Shown piece after piece: positions 21,003 through 31,144 of a DNA stretch of 41,381 nucleotides. The position numbers and the translations under genes are program-made. This DNA comes from Porogramme epimiltina (Eukaryota; Basidiomycota; Agaricomycetes; Polyporales; Polyporaceae). The notes under the pieces are model-generated. The model did no database searches, was not told where the DNA came from, and saw nothing but the letters and a program-made list of their open reading frames with translations. Numbering within the stretch: position 1 is the stretch's first letter; each line of letters begins with the position of its first letter. Location of the stretch: the NCBI GenBank assembly GCA_900155495.1, contig FTLJ01000583.1, positions 1 through 41,381 of the forward strand, given 5' to 3'.

Positions 21003-21842
21003 TTAATCACCATACTCCCTCTCCGAGAGTCGTTTCCCAGCAGCAATGCTGTCCGTCACCCACTCAGGCCGCACAACGTGTGCAGGATTCTTCGCCTTTG
21101 ATGTCAAGTGCTTATGCGTCTTGGCCCCATTCAACTGCTGCGATGTCAGAATGTGCGTTGCCCCCGAGGCAGTCCGCCTGCCCGCGGTCGTCAGTAGAGA
21201 AGTCACATCCAAAAAGACAGAGACGTACTGCACTTGCCCGCCCGCCAGCACCACAATGCGCTTCATCTCAATGTCGGTCGTGTCTTCCAGATATCCGTTG
21301 ATGTACACTCTGACATTACTTAGCACCTGCGAGGACGCCTCCTGGGGGAGCTGCTTCTCCAGCTTCTTGGCGCGGACTTCAAGATACGACATCCGAGGAC
21401 CCCGTCCGTCGGAACGTTGGTGGCCAGTCGCGGCCGAAACGATGTGATCTAGCCGGCTGTGAGCAGCCATCCTAAACGGAAGGTTACGGCATACCATAGA
21501 CTTACCCGAGCGGTGGTAGATATCCGAATGGGTAATTGGATTGGACTCCTCCCCGAGAGTATTCAATAGGTGCTTCGTGAGTGCCGACGAAGATGGCTTC
21601 GCTTGACCCTCTTTCGTCAACGAGGCTAAGATTCTACGCGGTGGTCAGCCCACGCACGTCCAGCGACAGGGACCATCCAACCTCTCAGTGCGTTTCTTAT
21701 CCTTCCAGTCCTCAAACTTGCGCTCGTTTGACTTGCTCACACCATACGGATTGTATCTGAACTTCTGGCGTTCCGTCTTGTCATCTTGCTTTCCACTTGC
21801 GCGGATGGTTGAGGGCTTCTTGACGGTGACGAACTTGTCCAT
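21003..21842 (-). CDS. Small single-BRCT-domain protein, Rev1-BRCT-like
   Basis: Predicted 263-aa nuclear protein from exons 21682-21842 and 21003-21633 (minus strand). The start MDKFVTVKK is preferred over an ATG four codons upstream; the two cannot be told apart firmly. After a basic N-terminus (KFRYNPYGVSKSNERKFEDW) comes a linker with GRGPRMSYLEVRAKKLEKQL, then one BRCT fold: VYINGYLEDTTDIEMKRIVV, ATHILTSQQL and HVVRPEWVTDSIAAGKRL, the last holding the invariant Trp. BRCT domains bind phosphopeptides or partner proteins in DNA repair. The pattern most resembles the N-terminal BRCT of the translesion polymerase Rev1, but there is no polymerase domain. A possible further intron around 21485-21510 could not be fitted in frame, so the segment SMVCRNLPF may be wrong. 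Confidence 0.75.
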
Positions 21843-22383
21843 CACACAATACACAGCTTAGTGGTCGAGAGATACAGCAGCAGCGAGGGCTCGTGCAAAT
21901 AGGGATAATTTACAGGCGTGAGGTTGCGGGTCGTGGTCGAGGACAAGGAGGCTAGCGAAAAGACACTGCGGTAAAGTCAAACCCGAACTGGCCGCGCCAC
22001 AAGCGTGTTGTTATCGGGCGCCAAACTCCTCACGATCACGTGCGTCCCTCGGCCCGCCCTCGCGCACCCTACAGGTCACTCCGAAGCATCGCCTTGGATT
22101 ATCCTTGTCCATATACCGGAGGGTGTCAGCTGAGCAAACATCTCCATACAGAACCTATATCGTCTAATATCTTGCAGACGTCACGGAGGGCGCTGCCATG
22201 GTGCCGATTCATCCGTTTGGCCCCCACTCGCTGCCTCGCAAGCGTGGCCACTACGTGTACCGCGCAGATTCTCCGAGATCGGCGGTATATATCCCTCTGC
22301 CTCCACGACAACGACGACGAACGCTCGCTCGCTGCTCGCGCCGTCCCCAAAGCCAAGACCACCTTTGACCTAGACACCCCACG
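21843..22383. promoter_or_regulatory. Divergent promoter region, BRCT gene and orphan gene
   Basis: About 0.54 kb between genes transcribed in opposite directions. It should contain both promoters. No clear TATA box was identified; long plus-strand frames from 22040 read into the next gene in a different frame and are not supported. Confidence 0.5.
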
Positions 22384-23150
22384 ATGGTCGCCTTCTTCCC
22401 GACGGCCCTCACCGCAGCCTGGTACATCTTCGCACTTGCCGCGCTCGTCGCCGCAATACCATCATTCGAGGGTGTCACTTCCTGGTCCTCGATCGGGAAC
22501 CTCGTACCCGGCATGTCCTACCTCCAAGGCCTCGGACCTGCAGCAGCGGAGGGGCAGCCAGGCCAGGTCCCATTCTACCTGTCCATCGGGGCGACGCGCG
22601 GTGAGCCGTCCCCTCGTCTACACATTCAAAGCACAAACACTTACCTGCGATCCCCCCCCCTTTCCTCCCCCCAAGGCAACCCGGGGAACGTGACCATGTA
22701 CCGCAACCGCTCCCCGCCGCTCTTCTACATCCACCAGAACCAGCTCTGGCACTTCCACAACGAGTCCGCGATCATGCCCGTCAACGTGCACAACCTCACG
22801 TCCGCCGCCGCCGCCGACTCAAGCGCGGGCCCGGACAAGCAGCAGCCGCAGCTCCCGCTCCAGCTCGTCGTCGGTACGCGCCCAGAGGGGATCCCTGGGG
22901 GCCGCTGGCGCTGGCAGGGCACGATGCTCTTCTACGAGAACGGCGCGCAGGACAACCAGGGCCTGTTCTACTCGTGCACGGACGTCAATGGCCTGAACGG
23001 GATGTTCCTCTTCCTCCAGTGGTGAGTTCCCGGTTCTGTGCTGCTCGGTAATGTAGAAGAGCTAACACATCTGCATTCATTAGCTCGCCACCGCCACCGG
23101 GGTGTACCCCGTTCACGATACACAGCTTCAGCAGCAACCGAATGGATTGA
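22384..23150 (+). CDS. Orphan protein with N-terminal signal or anchor
   Basis: Not a family I recognise. Exons 22384-22600, 22676-23021 and 23084-23150 close in frame to 209 aa. The first 28 residues (MVAFFPTALTAAWYIFALAALVAAIP) are hydrophobic, a signal peptide or a single anchor. The following domain is rich in Gly, Pro and aromatics (NVTMYRNRSPPLFYIHQNQLWHF, GGRWRWQGTMLFYENG, GLFYSCTDVNGLNG) and has several NxS/T sites (NVT, NES, NLT), consistent with passage through the ER. Three Cys lie near the C-terminus, compatible with a disulfide. Intron 1 contains a long pyrimidine tract. It is convergent with OST1, whose stop codon is about 155 bp away. Function unknown. Confidence 0.68.
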
Positions 23151-23304
23151 GCTGCGCAGATTACGGAAAGACTGCGGCGCACCTGTACATTATCCCCATA
23201 GCACTATCATGACAAAAACATCGCACACTCAACACACTCCATGTCTGACGCGAAAGCGAGCTTTAAATTATTTTGCGACAGTAGCTATTAGATCACACAC
23301 AGAA

Positions 23305-25085
23305 TCACTTCCTCCGGATGCGCACGTCCACGCGCTTCGACACGAACCCGAGCGCGAACAGGCCAAGGAACGCGGTCGCGACGGCGACCGGCTTCCGCAT
23401 GTGCGCAGAGAACGGCACCTTGTAGGTGACCTGAGTAACAACGCGCGTGAGATGAGATGATGCCTCCGAGGAGAACACGCGCATGAAAGAACTCACGTAG
23501 ACGGTGCCCTCGTGCTTGCCGGTGAGCTGCGCGTACTTGAGCGTGATCATCGGCCGGCCGATCGTGTCGAGGTACGAGATGTGCTTCGAGACGGACTCGT
23601 CAAGAGCGGGGTAGGGCAGGGCGTAGTCGATGTCCCTGGTGCGAAGGCGCAAGAAAACATCAGCGCTCCCGTTCACCCCCACAGCCGGCCGCAGCAGCAC
23701 TCACGTAGCGCCCTCGGGGAGAACGATCTTGAGCTCCGCCTCGTCGACGACCGCGCCGGGGATGACGGTCATGATCGGCACGCCGACGACGTACTTGCCC
23801 GTCGCGCTGTCGTACCCGGCGTAGTCCTCGAGCGGCGAGTCCCAGCCGAGCGTGAAGCTGTAGTTCCACCCGCCCATGATCGGGTAGCGCGGGCGCAGCT
23901 CGAGCACGCTGAACCGGTTCGCCTCGGCGCCCTTGGGCACGGACGGCGTCGAGCGCAGGTGCGACGTGGACACGTTGCCCACGAGGTCGTAGTAGTACGC
24001 GTCGTGGATACCCGCGGGGAGGTGCAGCAGCACTTGGGGGATCGTGTGCGACTGTGGACGGCCGAAGTACGCCTGCGTCTGGTACTCGAGGCGCGAGAAG
24101 TGGCCCTTGAGGCTGTGGGGGCAGAGTCAGAACGCGTCCTAGGGGCCGGGCACAGCGGAGGCTTACCGAGGGCCGCCGTTGCGGAGAACCATTGTGTCCT
24201 GGATGTTCAGGTTGGCGCCCCAGTGGCTAATCTCGGCCGCGCGCTCGAGCTTCGTCACCTCGAGGACGGGGTAGTCGTAGCTGTAATGCATGGACACCTT
24301 CTTCTGCTTCTTGTCCACAAACTCTGATGAGGCTGACGAGGGAATGTCGTAGAAGGGGCCGTACGTGATAGTCGCGCCAGATTTCGTCACGACGGAGTCT
24401 GTAGTGAACTCCACATCCTCGGGCGTCGTGTACGAGTGGACTTGTGGGCTCGGCGTCCTGTAGGGCGGCGTTCGCGAGGAACATTCTACACATAGAGGCT
24501 GTAACACGTACCTGAACTTAGTGCGTTGCACAGCGGTCTCATACGGGCTCAGCACGAATAGCTCAGTGTCATGCCGCATGGACTGAGGGTCCTTCTGCGA
24601 TGCTTCCTCCGGCCACGGGTAGGTCGCATGCGTCTGGATGGTCTCCACAACCAAGTTGGCGGTCCCGTTGACGTTCAGCGCCTTGGGCAGCTCAATAGTA
24701 TACAAGTACACGCCGCTGTGGAAAGGGACACACATGTCACCACGCGCGGCTCTCGGGCGCGGCAAGCGCAGCAGCAGGGGGGCACGTACCTGTCGCGGTG
24801 GTACCCAAAGTCCTCGAGGGGCAGCCGCTGGGACTGGCCCTTGAGCTTCGCCTCCAGCCAGCTCGTGCGCGCGTGCTCCAGCTCGCCGAGCGCGATGGTG
24901 TACACGCTCGAGCCGTCCTCGAGCGCCCTGATCGCATACGTGGTGGTGACGGAGACGAGGGAGCCGCCGAGCTCGACCGTGCGCACGACGGCGGTGTTTT
25001 CGAAGGAATTAGCGGCGAAAGAGCATAGCGGGAGAAGGAAGACGGAGACAAGGAGCGAGAAGGGTGCCCGCCAGTGCCGCGGCAT
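23305..25085 (-). CDS. OST1: Oligosaccharyltransferase subunit Ost1 (ribophorin I)
   Basis: Essential subunit of the ER oligosaccharyltransferase, which transfers the Glc3Man9GlcNAc2 glycan to nascent proteins. Exons in order of transcription: 24790-25085, 24512-24715, 24167-24457, 23705-24112, 23497-23635, 23305-23430; 487 aa, close to the yeast protein. A signal peptide covers residues 1-24 (LLVSVFLLPLCSFA). The ribophorin I domain follows, with NTAVVRTVELGGS, FRTPSPQVHSYT (rebuilt across intron 2), SHWGANLNIQD and LPAGIHDAYYYDLVGNVSTS. One C-terminal membrane helix (VAVATAFLGLFALGFV) is followed by a short basic cytosolic tail ending RIRRK. All junctions use good GT..AG sites. The family assignment is firm. 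Confidence 0.95.
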
Positions 25086-25302
25086 GGTGGAGATGGGATG
25101 AGGAGGTGGTCCGCGACCAAGGTGCTTTAGCGCGACGTGTCGTGGCGCGTCTCCCGAAATAGCACCGCACCTTGACCAGCTGCTGCGCGCGCCGTGCGGT
25201 CCGCGCTGGTGCTCTCCGCACTGGCTTTCACTCGAACGTATCCGTGAGCATGAAGACCTTATTAACGGCAGTGTATAGTGTATGTGTATGCGAAAGCTAT
25301 CT

Positions 25303-26312
25303 CTACCACGCCCACGTAGAACCCGGGTTGCGGATGGGCACGTCCTCCCTGACGAGACCCGCCGACACAATTCTGTTCAGCTTCCGCTCCCTGTCCTCCG
25401 CCTTCTGCTCTGCCCGCGTCTTCCCCTCCTTCAATAGCACATGCAAGCGCGAGTGGGGGTGCACCTTCATGCCCGCCCTGCCACGCCCCTTCATGTCGTA
25501 CCGCTTGATCTGGTTGGGCCCCTTCGTCACCCAGGATTGGGCTGGCGGAATGATGAGATTCATGTTTGACTCCGAGAGTGAGATACTCACAAACAACCAG
25601 CCGTCCCTCATTCAAGTCCTTCAGCTTCACAGCATGTGACTTGGCAACAACGAGCATGCTCTTAACGCGTTTACTCGCCCGCTTTTCGCTGAACATCATT
25701 TGGAGGATAGCATGGTCGATGGGCTTGCCAGCGATTTGCCGGCTGAGAAGGTTTAGTTTGCGGTGAGAGATCTTAAAGTTCGCAGTAGAGTATTTGTGCT
25801 GGAGCGAAGGTGTGAGTTTAGCTCTCTAAACAGGGGGCAGCCTAACGCACCTCTGTGTAGGTCTTTTTCTTCCATGCAGGAACAACCTCTTCCCCACCCT
25901 CAGCTGCCACCTCTCCCTCAGTGATGGTCGGGACCGACTCGAACACGCTCAGCTGGCCCCTTTCTGCAGCTTGTTGACGAGCAGCCTCGATTTCCTCCTC
26001 CGTGTTCTTTTGACGGACATTGGGCGCGAGTGATTCACGGAGCCATGCTACCGGGCCCTTAAAGTTAGGCATGCGCATAGAGACACTTGACGAGCACAAT
26101 CAGTATGTGATGCCACGTCTGCATATGAAGAGACACGTACTTGCGCTGCTGCGTGCCCTGGAGCTGGAGGACACGCGAGGTGGACGCGACATTGTGGGCG
26201 GGGACGGCCAGGCGGGCACTCCTGCCGGCTATAACAGCAGTCAGAGTCTGAATGCAATCTTGAGAAGGCCTGAGCGCAAACCTGAGCGGAGGCTGGCCCC
26301 GATGCACTGCAT
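25303..26312 (-). CDS. MRPL22: Mitochondrial ribosomal protein uL22m
   Basis: Large-subunit mitochondrial ribosomal protein of the L22 family, lining the peptide exit tunnel. Exons in order of transcription: 26282-26312, 26141-26228, 25851-26085, 25591-25798, 25303-25541; 266 aa. Splicing the 53-nt first intron gives a start (MQCIGASLRSAGRSARLAVP) rich in Arg, Ser and Ala with no acidic residue, a typical matrix-targeting peptide. After an acidic linker comes the L22 domain: FKISHRKLNLLSRQIAGKPI, MMFSEKRASKRVKSML and SQSWVTKGPNQIKRYDMKGRGRAG, ending WVTK..RGRAG-type loop sequence. An alternative, longer unspliced frame starts at 26454 but would overlap the promoter of YOS1 and gives an improbable leader. 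It is transcribed divergently from YOS1. Confidence 0.93.
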
Positions 26313-26486
26313 ACCGGGGAGGAAGGAGGAGTTGCGGGAGATGTCGCCGAGGCCCGAGGAGGGAGGAAGAGGAAGAGCGCCTTGCCACGAGACTCCGTCC
26401 AGGTGGACGAGCGCCTCGGTTCGGGGACACGACCTCAGACACGACCACCACCATCCTTTCCCCCCTCCCCGCGCACGAACGTCAAG
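26313..26486. promoter_or_regulatory. Compact divergent promoter, uL22m and YOS1
   Basis: Only 174 bp separate the two start codons, so this segment must carry both core promoters and 5' UTRs. The plus-strand end is pyrimidine-rich (CATCCTTTCCCCCCTCCCC) just before the YOS1 ATG, typical of fungal TATA-less initiation regions. Confidence 0.65.
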
Positions 26487-26910
26487 ATGTTGGGCATCGG
26501 GACCATGTTATACGTGCTCCTTCTTCTCATCAACGCCATGGCAGTTCTCAGCGAAGACCGATTCCTGGCGAGGAGTGCGTTCTCCGGAGGTCGACCTTCT
26601 TACCGTCTGCTGACCTTGTCCGCGCTTGGATGTCAATAGTCGGCTGGGGCTCCAGTCAAGTGCAAGCTGGGAACCGGGGGTTTGGCCAGCCATACGCTCA
26701 GCCATACCAGCAAGACCCATACGCTGCCGGACAGGACATTGGAGTGAAGGGACGGTTGATCAACCTCATTGGTGCAGTCAGGACACTCATGCGGAGTGAG
26801 TCTTGCATTGCACGCCGCTGCCATTCGAAGTCTTTACTGAATTCTTTCTCTCAGTACCCCTCATAGGATTAAACCTCATAATCATTGTGTACGAGCTCGT
26901 TGTTCCATGA
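26487..26910 (+). CDS. YOS1: Yos1 / IER3IP1-like ER-Golgi transport protein
   Basis: Small membrane protein that works with Yip1-Yif1 in COPII vesicle transport between ER and Golgi. Exons 26487-26574, 26640-26795 and 26855-26910 give 99 aa, close to the usual size. The N-terminal helix MLGIGTMLYVLLLLINAMAVL, then SEDRFLARIGWG (joined across intron 1) and the C-terminal helix RIPLIGLNLIIIVYELV are the family hallmarks. Between them lies a Gln/Tyr/Pro-rich cytosolic loop. Both introns interrupt Ile codons in phase 1. It is convergent with the GILT gene, with 83 bp between stop codons. Confidence 0.96.
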
Positions 26911-26993
26911 TCATACAGCACCGCATCTTTCCTTTCAGATACTAGAACTGTGAGAAGCCCCTCGGCCTCCCCGGCATAGTGCATCGGCTGAGT

Positions 26994-27880
26994 TTACATC
27001 GCGTTCAACTTGTCGTACTCCAACTCAATCTGACGGATGAAATCCGCCGGGGCGTGTCCACCCTGTTTGACATGAACGTAAATTTGGGCTGCTCCGAAGG
27101 TGAAATCAAGTGAGCTCCCACCTCGCACTCCTTCCACTCGCCATCGCGTACACAAACCTGCTTCCCGTTGATCATCACAGTACAACTCTTCCTACGGGCG
27201 CACTGTCAGAGAGATGACGATTAAGTTGGTGATGCCGACCACACTCACTCAATTCCCATCTGCTTCGTGGCCGTGACACTCTCCTGCAAGAGACGAACAC
27301 CTTCCTCCCCTTTGCCATCTCCGTCCATTCCCGCGCACGCACCCACACCGCTATTCTCCCATTCTAGTTGCGCCGTGTTGGCGCACTTGAGCGCGGTTTC
27401 GGGTTTGCCGATCTCGTAGCGACCCTGGAAGTTCAGGCAGTGCACGAAGTTCCACCATCGTTGGAACGGGGCGTGCTCCATCGCGCACAGCTCGTGCACG
27501 TTACCGGCGCACTCCTGCGGCCCGTGCTTACACACGACCCCGAAGTCGGGCTCTGAGGCGTCGAGCCTGAGGTCCCGCCCGATTTAGCATCCAGCATGCC
27601 TGCAATGAAGGGGCGGTGGGCAGCGGGCTTACGTTCCGATGAAAGTTAGTTGTAAATCGATCTTGTCGGCGACGCGTTCGATGACCCGGTCGAACACGCT
27701 CTCGCACAAGATGGCATCTGGACAACCGCTCATGACGCCGAGGGTTACGGGGACTTTAGTAGGTTCATCTTCTATCCAGGCCCCGCTCTGCTGGATGAGG
27801 AAAGGATCCAGAACTCGCGATACAGTGGTCGAGGCGAAGATGGACACGAATGAGAGCAGGAGAGCTGCTTTGGGGAGCAT
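26994..27880 (-). CDS. GILT-type thiol reductase
   Basis: Member of the gamma-interferon-inducible lysosomal thiol reductase family, secreted or vacuolar oxidoreductases. Exons in order of transcription: 27633-27880, 27249-27566, 27122-27191, 26994-27062; 234 aa. A signal peptide covers about residues 1-21 (LLLSFVSIFASTTVS). The active-site region reads VMSGCPDAILCE: the first Cys is present but the second of the canonical CXXC is Ala, with a further Cys three residues on. The family signature is intact: CKHGPQECAGNVHELC (CQHGx2ECx2Nx4C with Lys for Gln). The C-terminal CEGGHAPADFIRQIE is recovered only by splicing the last intron (27063-27121). Fungal members often have this CPDA form. Substrate unknown. 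Confidence 0.92.
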
Positions 27881-28762
27881 GGTGAGGGTGGGAGTCGATG
27901 TTCAAGCGGGGTTTCCCAGCTCGCGGGGCGGGGTTCCCTTGGGCATCGCACGGCCAGCTGGCGCAAGGGTGGTGTGCCGAGCAGCAGCAGCAGCAATGCC
28001 GCACACGATGACATAAGAGGCCACTTCGATTGCGACTTCGAGAGGAGTAGCTCAGCTTGCAAAGTGGAGTCTCGCCGGCGGCCCGTTTCGGTCGACGACC
28101 ACGTGCCGTCATGCTGTCATACCGCGGCCCCGATTGAATCTGACTCACCCTGAAAGTCTAACCGGCGTTTGTGGCGGTCAGGGTGCGGGCTGGGTCCATG
28201 GACGAAACTCGAATGGAGGTCCGAGCTTCCCCAGACAAATATCTTTCGCTCAGGGATAGAAGTCAGACTGCGCCCATTGTTTGGCATGCGCCTGAACCAT
28301 GTCGACATTGGCGCAAAAATATTTCTGAGACGTCGCGCGCACCTCAAATTGACGGCATGGTCTCACTCATCTCGACGGGCCAGGCGGCACTCGAGCGCGA
28401 AAGATTGTCAAGCACTACTTATAGCACCCAAGCACGTTGGTGCCGGGGCGTTACAAGGTGTCCATATTGGCGTCCGCTGATATGGTTCTTCTACCTTTAC
28501 GAATTCCAGCAAACTAACGACCAAAGTCAATTGTCCCCGATGTGATATTTACTATACAAAGGCACGGACAAGTTCAGCGGAATTCACCCATCTCGCACAC
28601 CTCCGTGTCATCAAGCGGAACGAGACGATCTCCACACTGCAGGGGCACTGCGATGCAAGATGGGTGTCCAAGGACAACAGATGGGAGATGGAAGCAGAGA
28701 CCCCACTGGACAAGAGGCCGCCCACGAACCGGCGGATGGGAAGCCTCCGATGGGGTGACATG
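27881..28762. other. Intergenic, GILT gene to MIX23 gene
   Basis: About 0.9 kb holding the GILT promoter and the 3' end of the next gene. It includes CAG/CTG-rich sequence at 27970-28000. Open frames on both strands here show no family motif or splice support. Confidence 0.5.
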
Positions 28763-29612
28763 TCACCGGGCATCCCACCACGTTCGGGCTTCTGAATCGG
28801 ACGGCGGTGGCTCGAAGTATCGACACCGCGCCCGGAACGCTGTGCACAACCGTTCTGCTTCACGCTCGTTAGCTCAAATCAGAGTTGCGTTACGTACCGT
28901 CTACCGCCCGTCTCCGCACGATGTCCTCTACCATCAGCTCGTTACGCACTTGATTTCGCTATCCCGACCAAAAACACCCGTCAGTCCCATCCGACGCGGA
29001 CGTCAACGAGCAATGGTAGCAGCGGACCTTGACCTCCTCCGCGTAGAGCGCCCCTCGAGATCGCCGTAGGGCCGTAGGGTCATCGCCCGCATCCTGCAGC
29101 GCCTGCTGTTGCGCTTCTGTGGGCTGTTCGAGCACACCAACACAATAGTGCACGATATCTCTCCGGCGCGTCCAGTTGGCTGCCCGAGTACCACACCGCA
29201 TGGGTCAGTGTGGTCCGTGAGATGCAGGTGGGTTGTGTGTGCGCACCGACAAGCTCTTTCCATACATGCGCGCACGCTTGCTCCTCCACGCCGCCCTTCC
29301 CTCCGGTGCCGGACCGCTCAATATCCCGATACTGAGCTGTCGTGCGGTTTATGCGCATGTTTATCGAGTCATCTAGCTTCCTGTAGTCCTTGAGAAGCTC
29401 TGCGGGGCCGGGATGCGCGCCCGGGGGACCACATAGGGGCGAAAATCCGCAAAGGGGGTCAGGACAGTGCCCGCGCGCGAACAGCGCTGATCGAACGCAC
29501 CCTTGAAGACGGAGACATCATGGCACGTTGATGGGGAGACGTGCACTGTTCGGGGAGGGAGCGACGGGGCTTGAATGGCGAGACTCCCGAGCTGGGGCTG
29601 CTTTGGTGGCAT
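28763..29612 (-). CDS. MIX23: MIX23/Cid2-like four-cysteine protein
   Basis: Resembles MIX23 (CCDC58; Cid2, caffeine-induced death protein 2 in fission yeast), a protein of the mitochondrial intermembrane space. No single reading frame shows it; it appears only when spliced. Exons in order of transcription: 29501-29612, 29247-29399, 29034-29179, 28898-28958, 28763-28839; 182 aa. Four Cys-centred segments match the family: STCHDVSVFK, QACAHVWKEL, VHYCVGVLEQ and ARCRYFEPP. Between the first two lies KELLKDYRKLDDSI, the conserved helix, rebuilt exactly at the first splice junction. Further family-like sequence is ANWTRRRDI and LYAEERNQVRNELMVEDIV. The Cys are expected to form disulfides during Mia40-dependent import. 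Every junction closes in frame. The first intron (101 nt) is long for this window. Confidence 0.88.
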
Positions 29613-30216
29613 TGTTGGAGAGGGGGAAGGGTCCGTCGTGGGCGTTGGTCGCGATCGGCCGCGGGACTTCCAGCGCGCGTTCGGCGCCGCCCAGGCGCCA
29701 GCGCCCAGACGCGAGTGTACGTCATCCCCCCTCCCCGCCGACGGGAGGGCGCCCTCTTCGCGTGTTGTTCCTTGTTCATTGCCACTGCACTGGACGCCAG
29801 TCCCGCTCGCCGCGTGCCGGCACTTTGATTGAGCGGTGTGTATGTGTGTGCTCCTTTCTCACCGTCTATCGCGACAGGGGACGCTCATGATCATTGGGGG
29901 TTGTAGCGCGGCTATGATACAAACTTTATAGCGGAGAACATCGACAAAATCAAGCAAAGGGGTCATCATAAGGGGGAGAGCTGATCCGTGGGTAATGGAC
30001 TGGCGAATTTTGGGGTCTATATACTGAATATCGGGTATTCGTCACATAGGGAATATCGATACAATAATAGGGAGTACACGACTGCGCGGGGGATCGGAGA
30101 AGAAGGCACGGTATCAGAAAAGGAACAACAAAGCAGCAACCGATGAGAAAATCCTCGGGGAGTGCCCGCCCGACGAGGTCACGAAGACCACGGAGAGGGG
30201 CTTACGGCGAGCGCGG
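29613..30216. other. Intergenic, MIX23 gene to zinc-finger gene
   Basis: About 0.6 kb. Contains the upstream region of the MIX23-like gene and, from 29880 to 30110, an AT-richer stretch that is the likely 3' flank of the zinc-finger gene. Plus-strand frames at 29528-29890 are shadows of GC-rich sequence. No gene supported. Confidence 0.5.
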
Positions 30217-30875
30217 TCATACCGGACGACGAAGAGGGGCGGAAGCGTACTCGCCGTCAGGCTCGGAGGCCTCTCCCGACGACACTGCCCCTTGGCCGGC
30301 TTCGAGCACTACCCTGCCTTTCTTCGTGCGCGAAGACCGGTGATCGTGGATCTGGATCATGTGCCGGTGCCTGCGCGCAGGGTCTTTGAACGTCTCGGCG
30401 CAGTAGAGGCACTTGTGGGGCGCCTGGCCCGTGCTACGCGACCCCATTCAGGCAGGCTGAAACGCGAGCACTTCAAAATGGACTCACTGTGTGTTAACAT
30501 GCGTATCCAGATTGCTCTTCTGAGAGAAGCCCTTGCCGCAGTACTGGCACACACAGGGCCTATACGGCAGGACATCAGAGCGCTGATCATGGGAGCCCCG
30601 CCGCGTGGCGTGGGCGGGAGAGGGTGGGCGCACCTCAGCTGTAGGTGTTTTGATTCGATGTGTCGCTTGACGAGATGCTTCTTGGATGTGTATCCGCAGG
30701 CCTTCATCGACCCATCGCGCATCTTCACCGCCCAGGTGCATTCGAAGTCTTGGAACGTCGAGCCTTCCGCGATGGAGCACCGCGCGTACTTCACCCATTC
30801 AGTCTTCATCGGATCTTCCTCGCGGCTGGACCCGAGGGGTGCGAACGCGGGAGCAGCGACTCCGATACCTGACAT
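30217..30875 (-). CDS. C2H2 zinc-finger protein, three fingers
   Basis: Predicted DNA-binding protein of 176 aa. Exons in order of transcription: 30634-30875, 30488-30559, 30217-30433. Finger 1 is atypical: the first Cys (FECTW) is 16 residues before the second (ACGY), followed by TSKKHLVKRHIESKH. Finger 2 is canonical (CQYCGKGFSQKSNLDTHVNTH), encoded almost alone by the 72-nt middle exon. Finger 3 is CLYCAETFKDPARRHRHMIQIH. The linker between fingers 2 and 3 is HTGQAPHK, the usual TGEKP-like linker. Intron 2 splits the last His codon of finger 2 (CA|C). The C-terminal 45 residues are disordered with KKGR. The start is the ATG at 30875. Target genes unknown; too short to have a separate activation domain of known type. 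Confidence 0.82.
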
Positions 30876-31144
30876 GGACGAATTTGACTGATGGACGGGG
30901 AGGTGGTGTCGTGCAGGCTTCTCAACGTTGTTCCCGTCGGGCTCGATGCCGCCTGAGGGCGTTTGCCGATCTGACGGCCTATCCGCCCACTCCGCTCTTG
31001 GTGGAACACGGGTTTGCAGGCCTACATTGTCGCACCTGGGTGTGGTGGCCCTGCTAATGTCTTCGTCGTCGTGGAGTCTGCAGCGAAGAAGTCAGAATGG
31101 ACCTGCTCGTCGTTCAAGCGCGATAACGCCTCACCTGCGGTGCT

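Noticed and set aside
26141..26454. Longer uL22m start at 26454 without the first intron
   Set aside because: The leader would be unusually long and Pro/Arg/Ser-rich, while splicing a 53-nt intron with normal ends gives a compact matrix-targeting peptide.
28542..29069. Plus-strand frame of 175 codons
   Set aside because: Lies antisense to the spliced MIX23-like gene and shows no motif.
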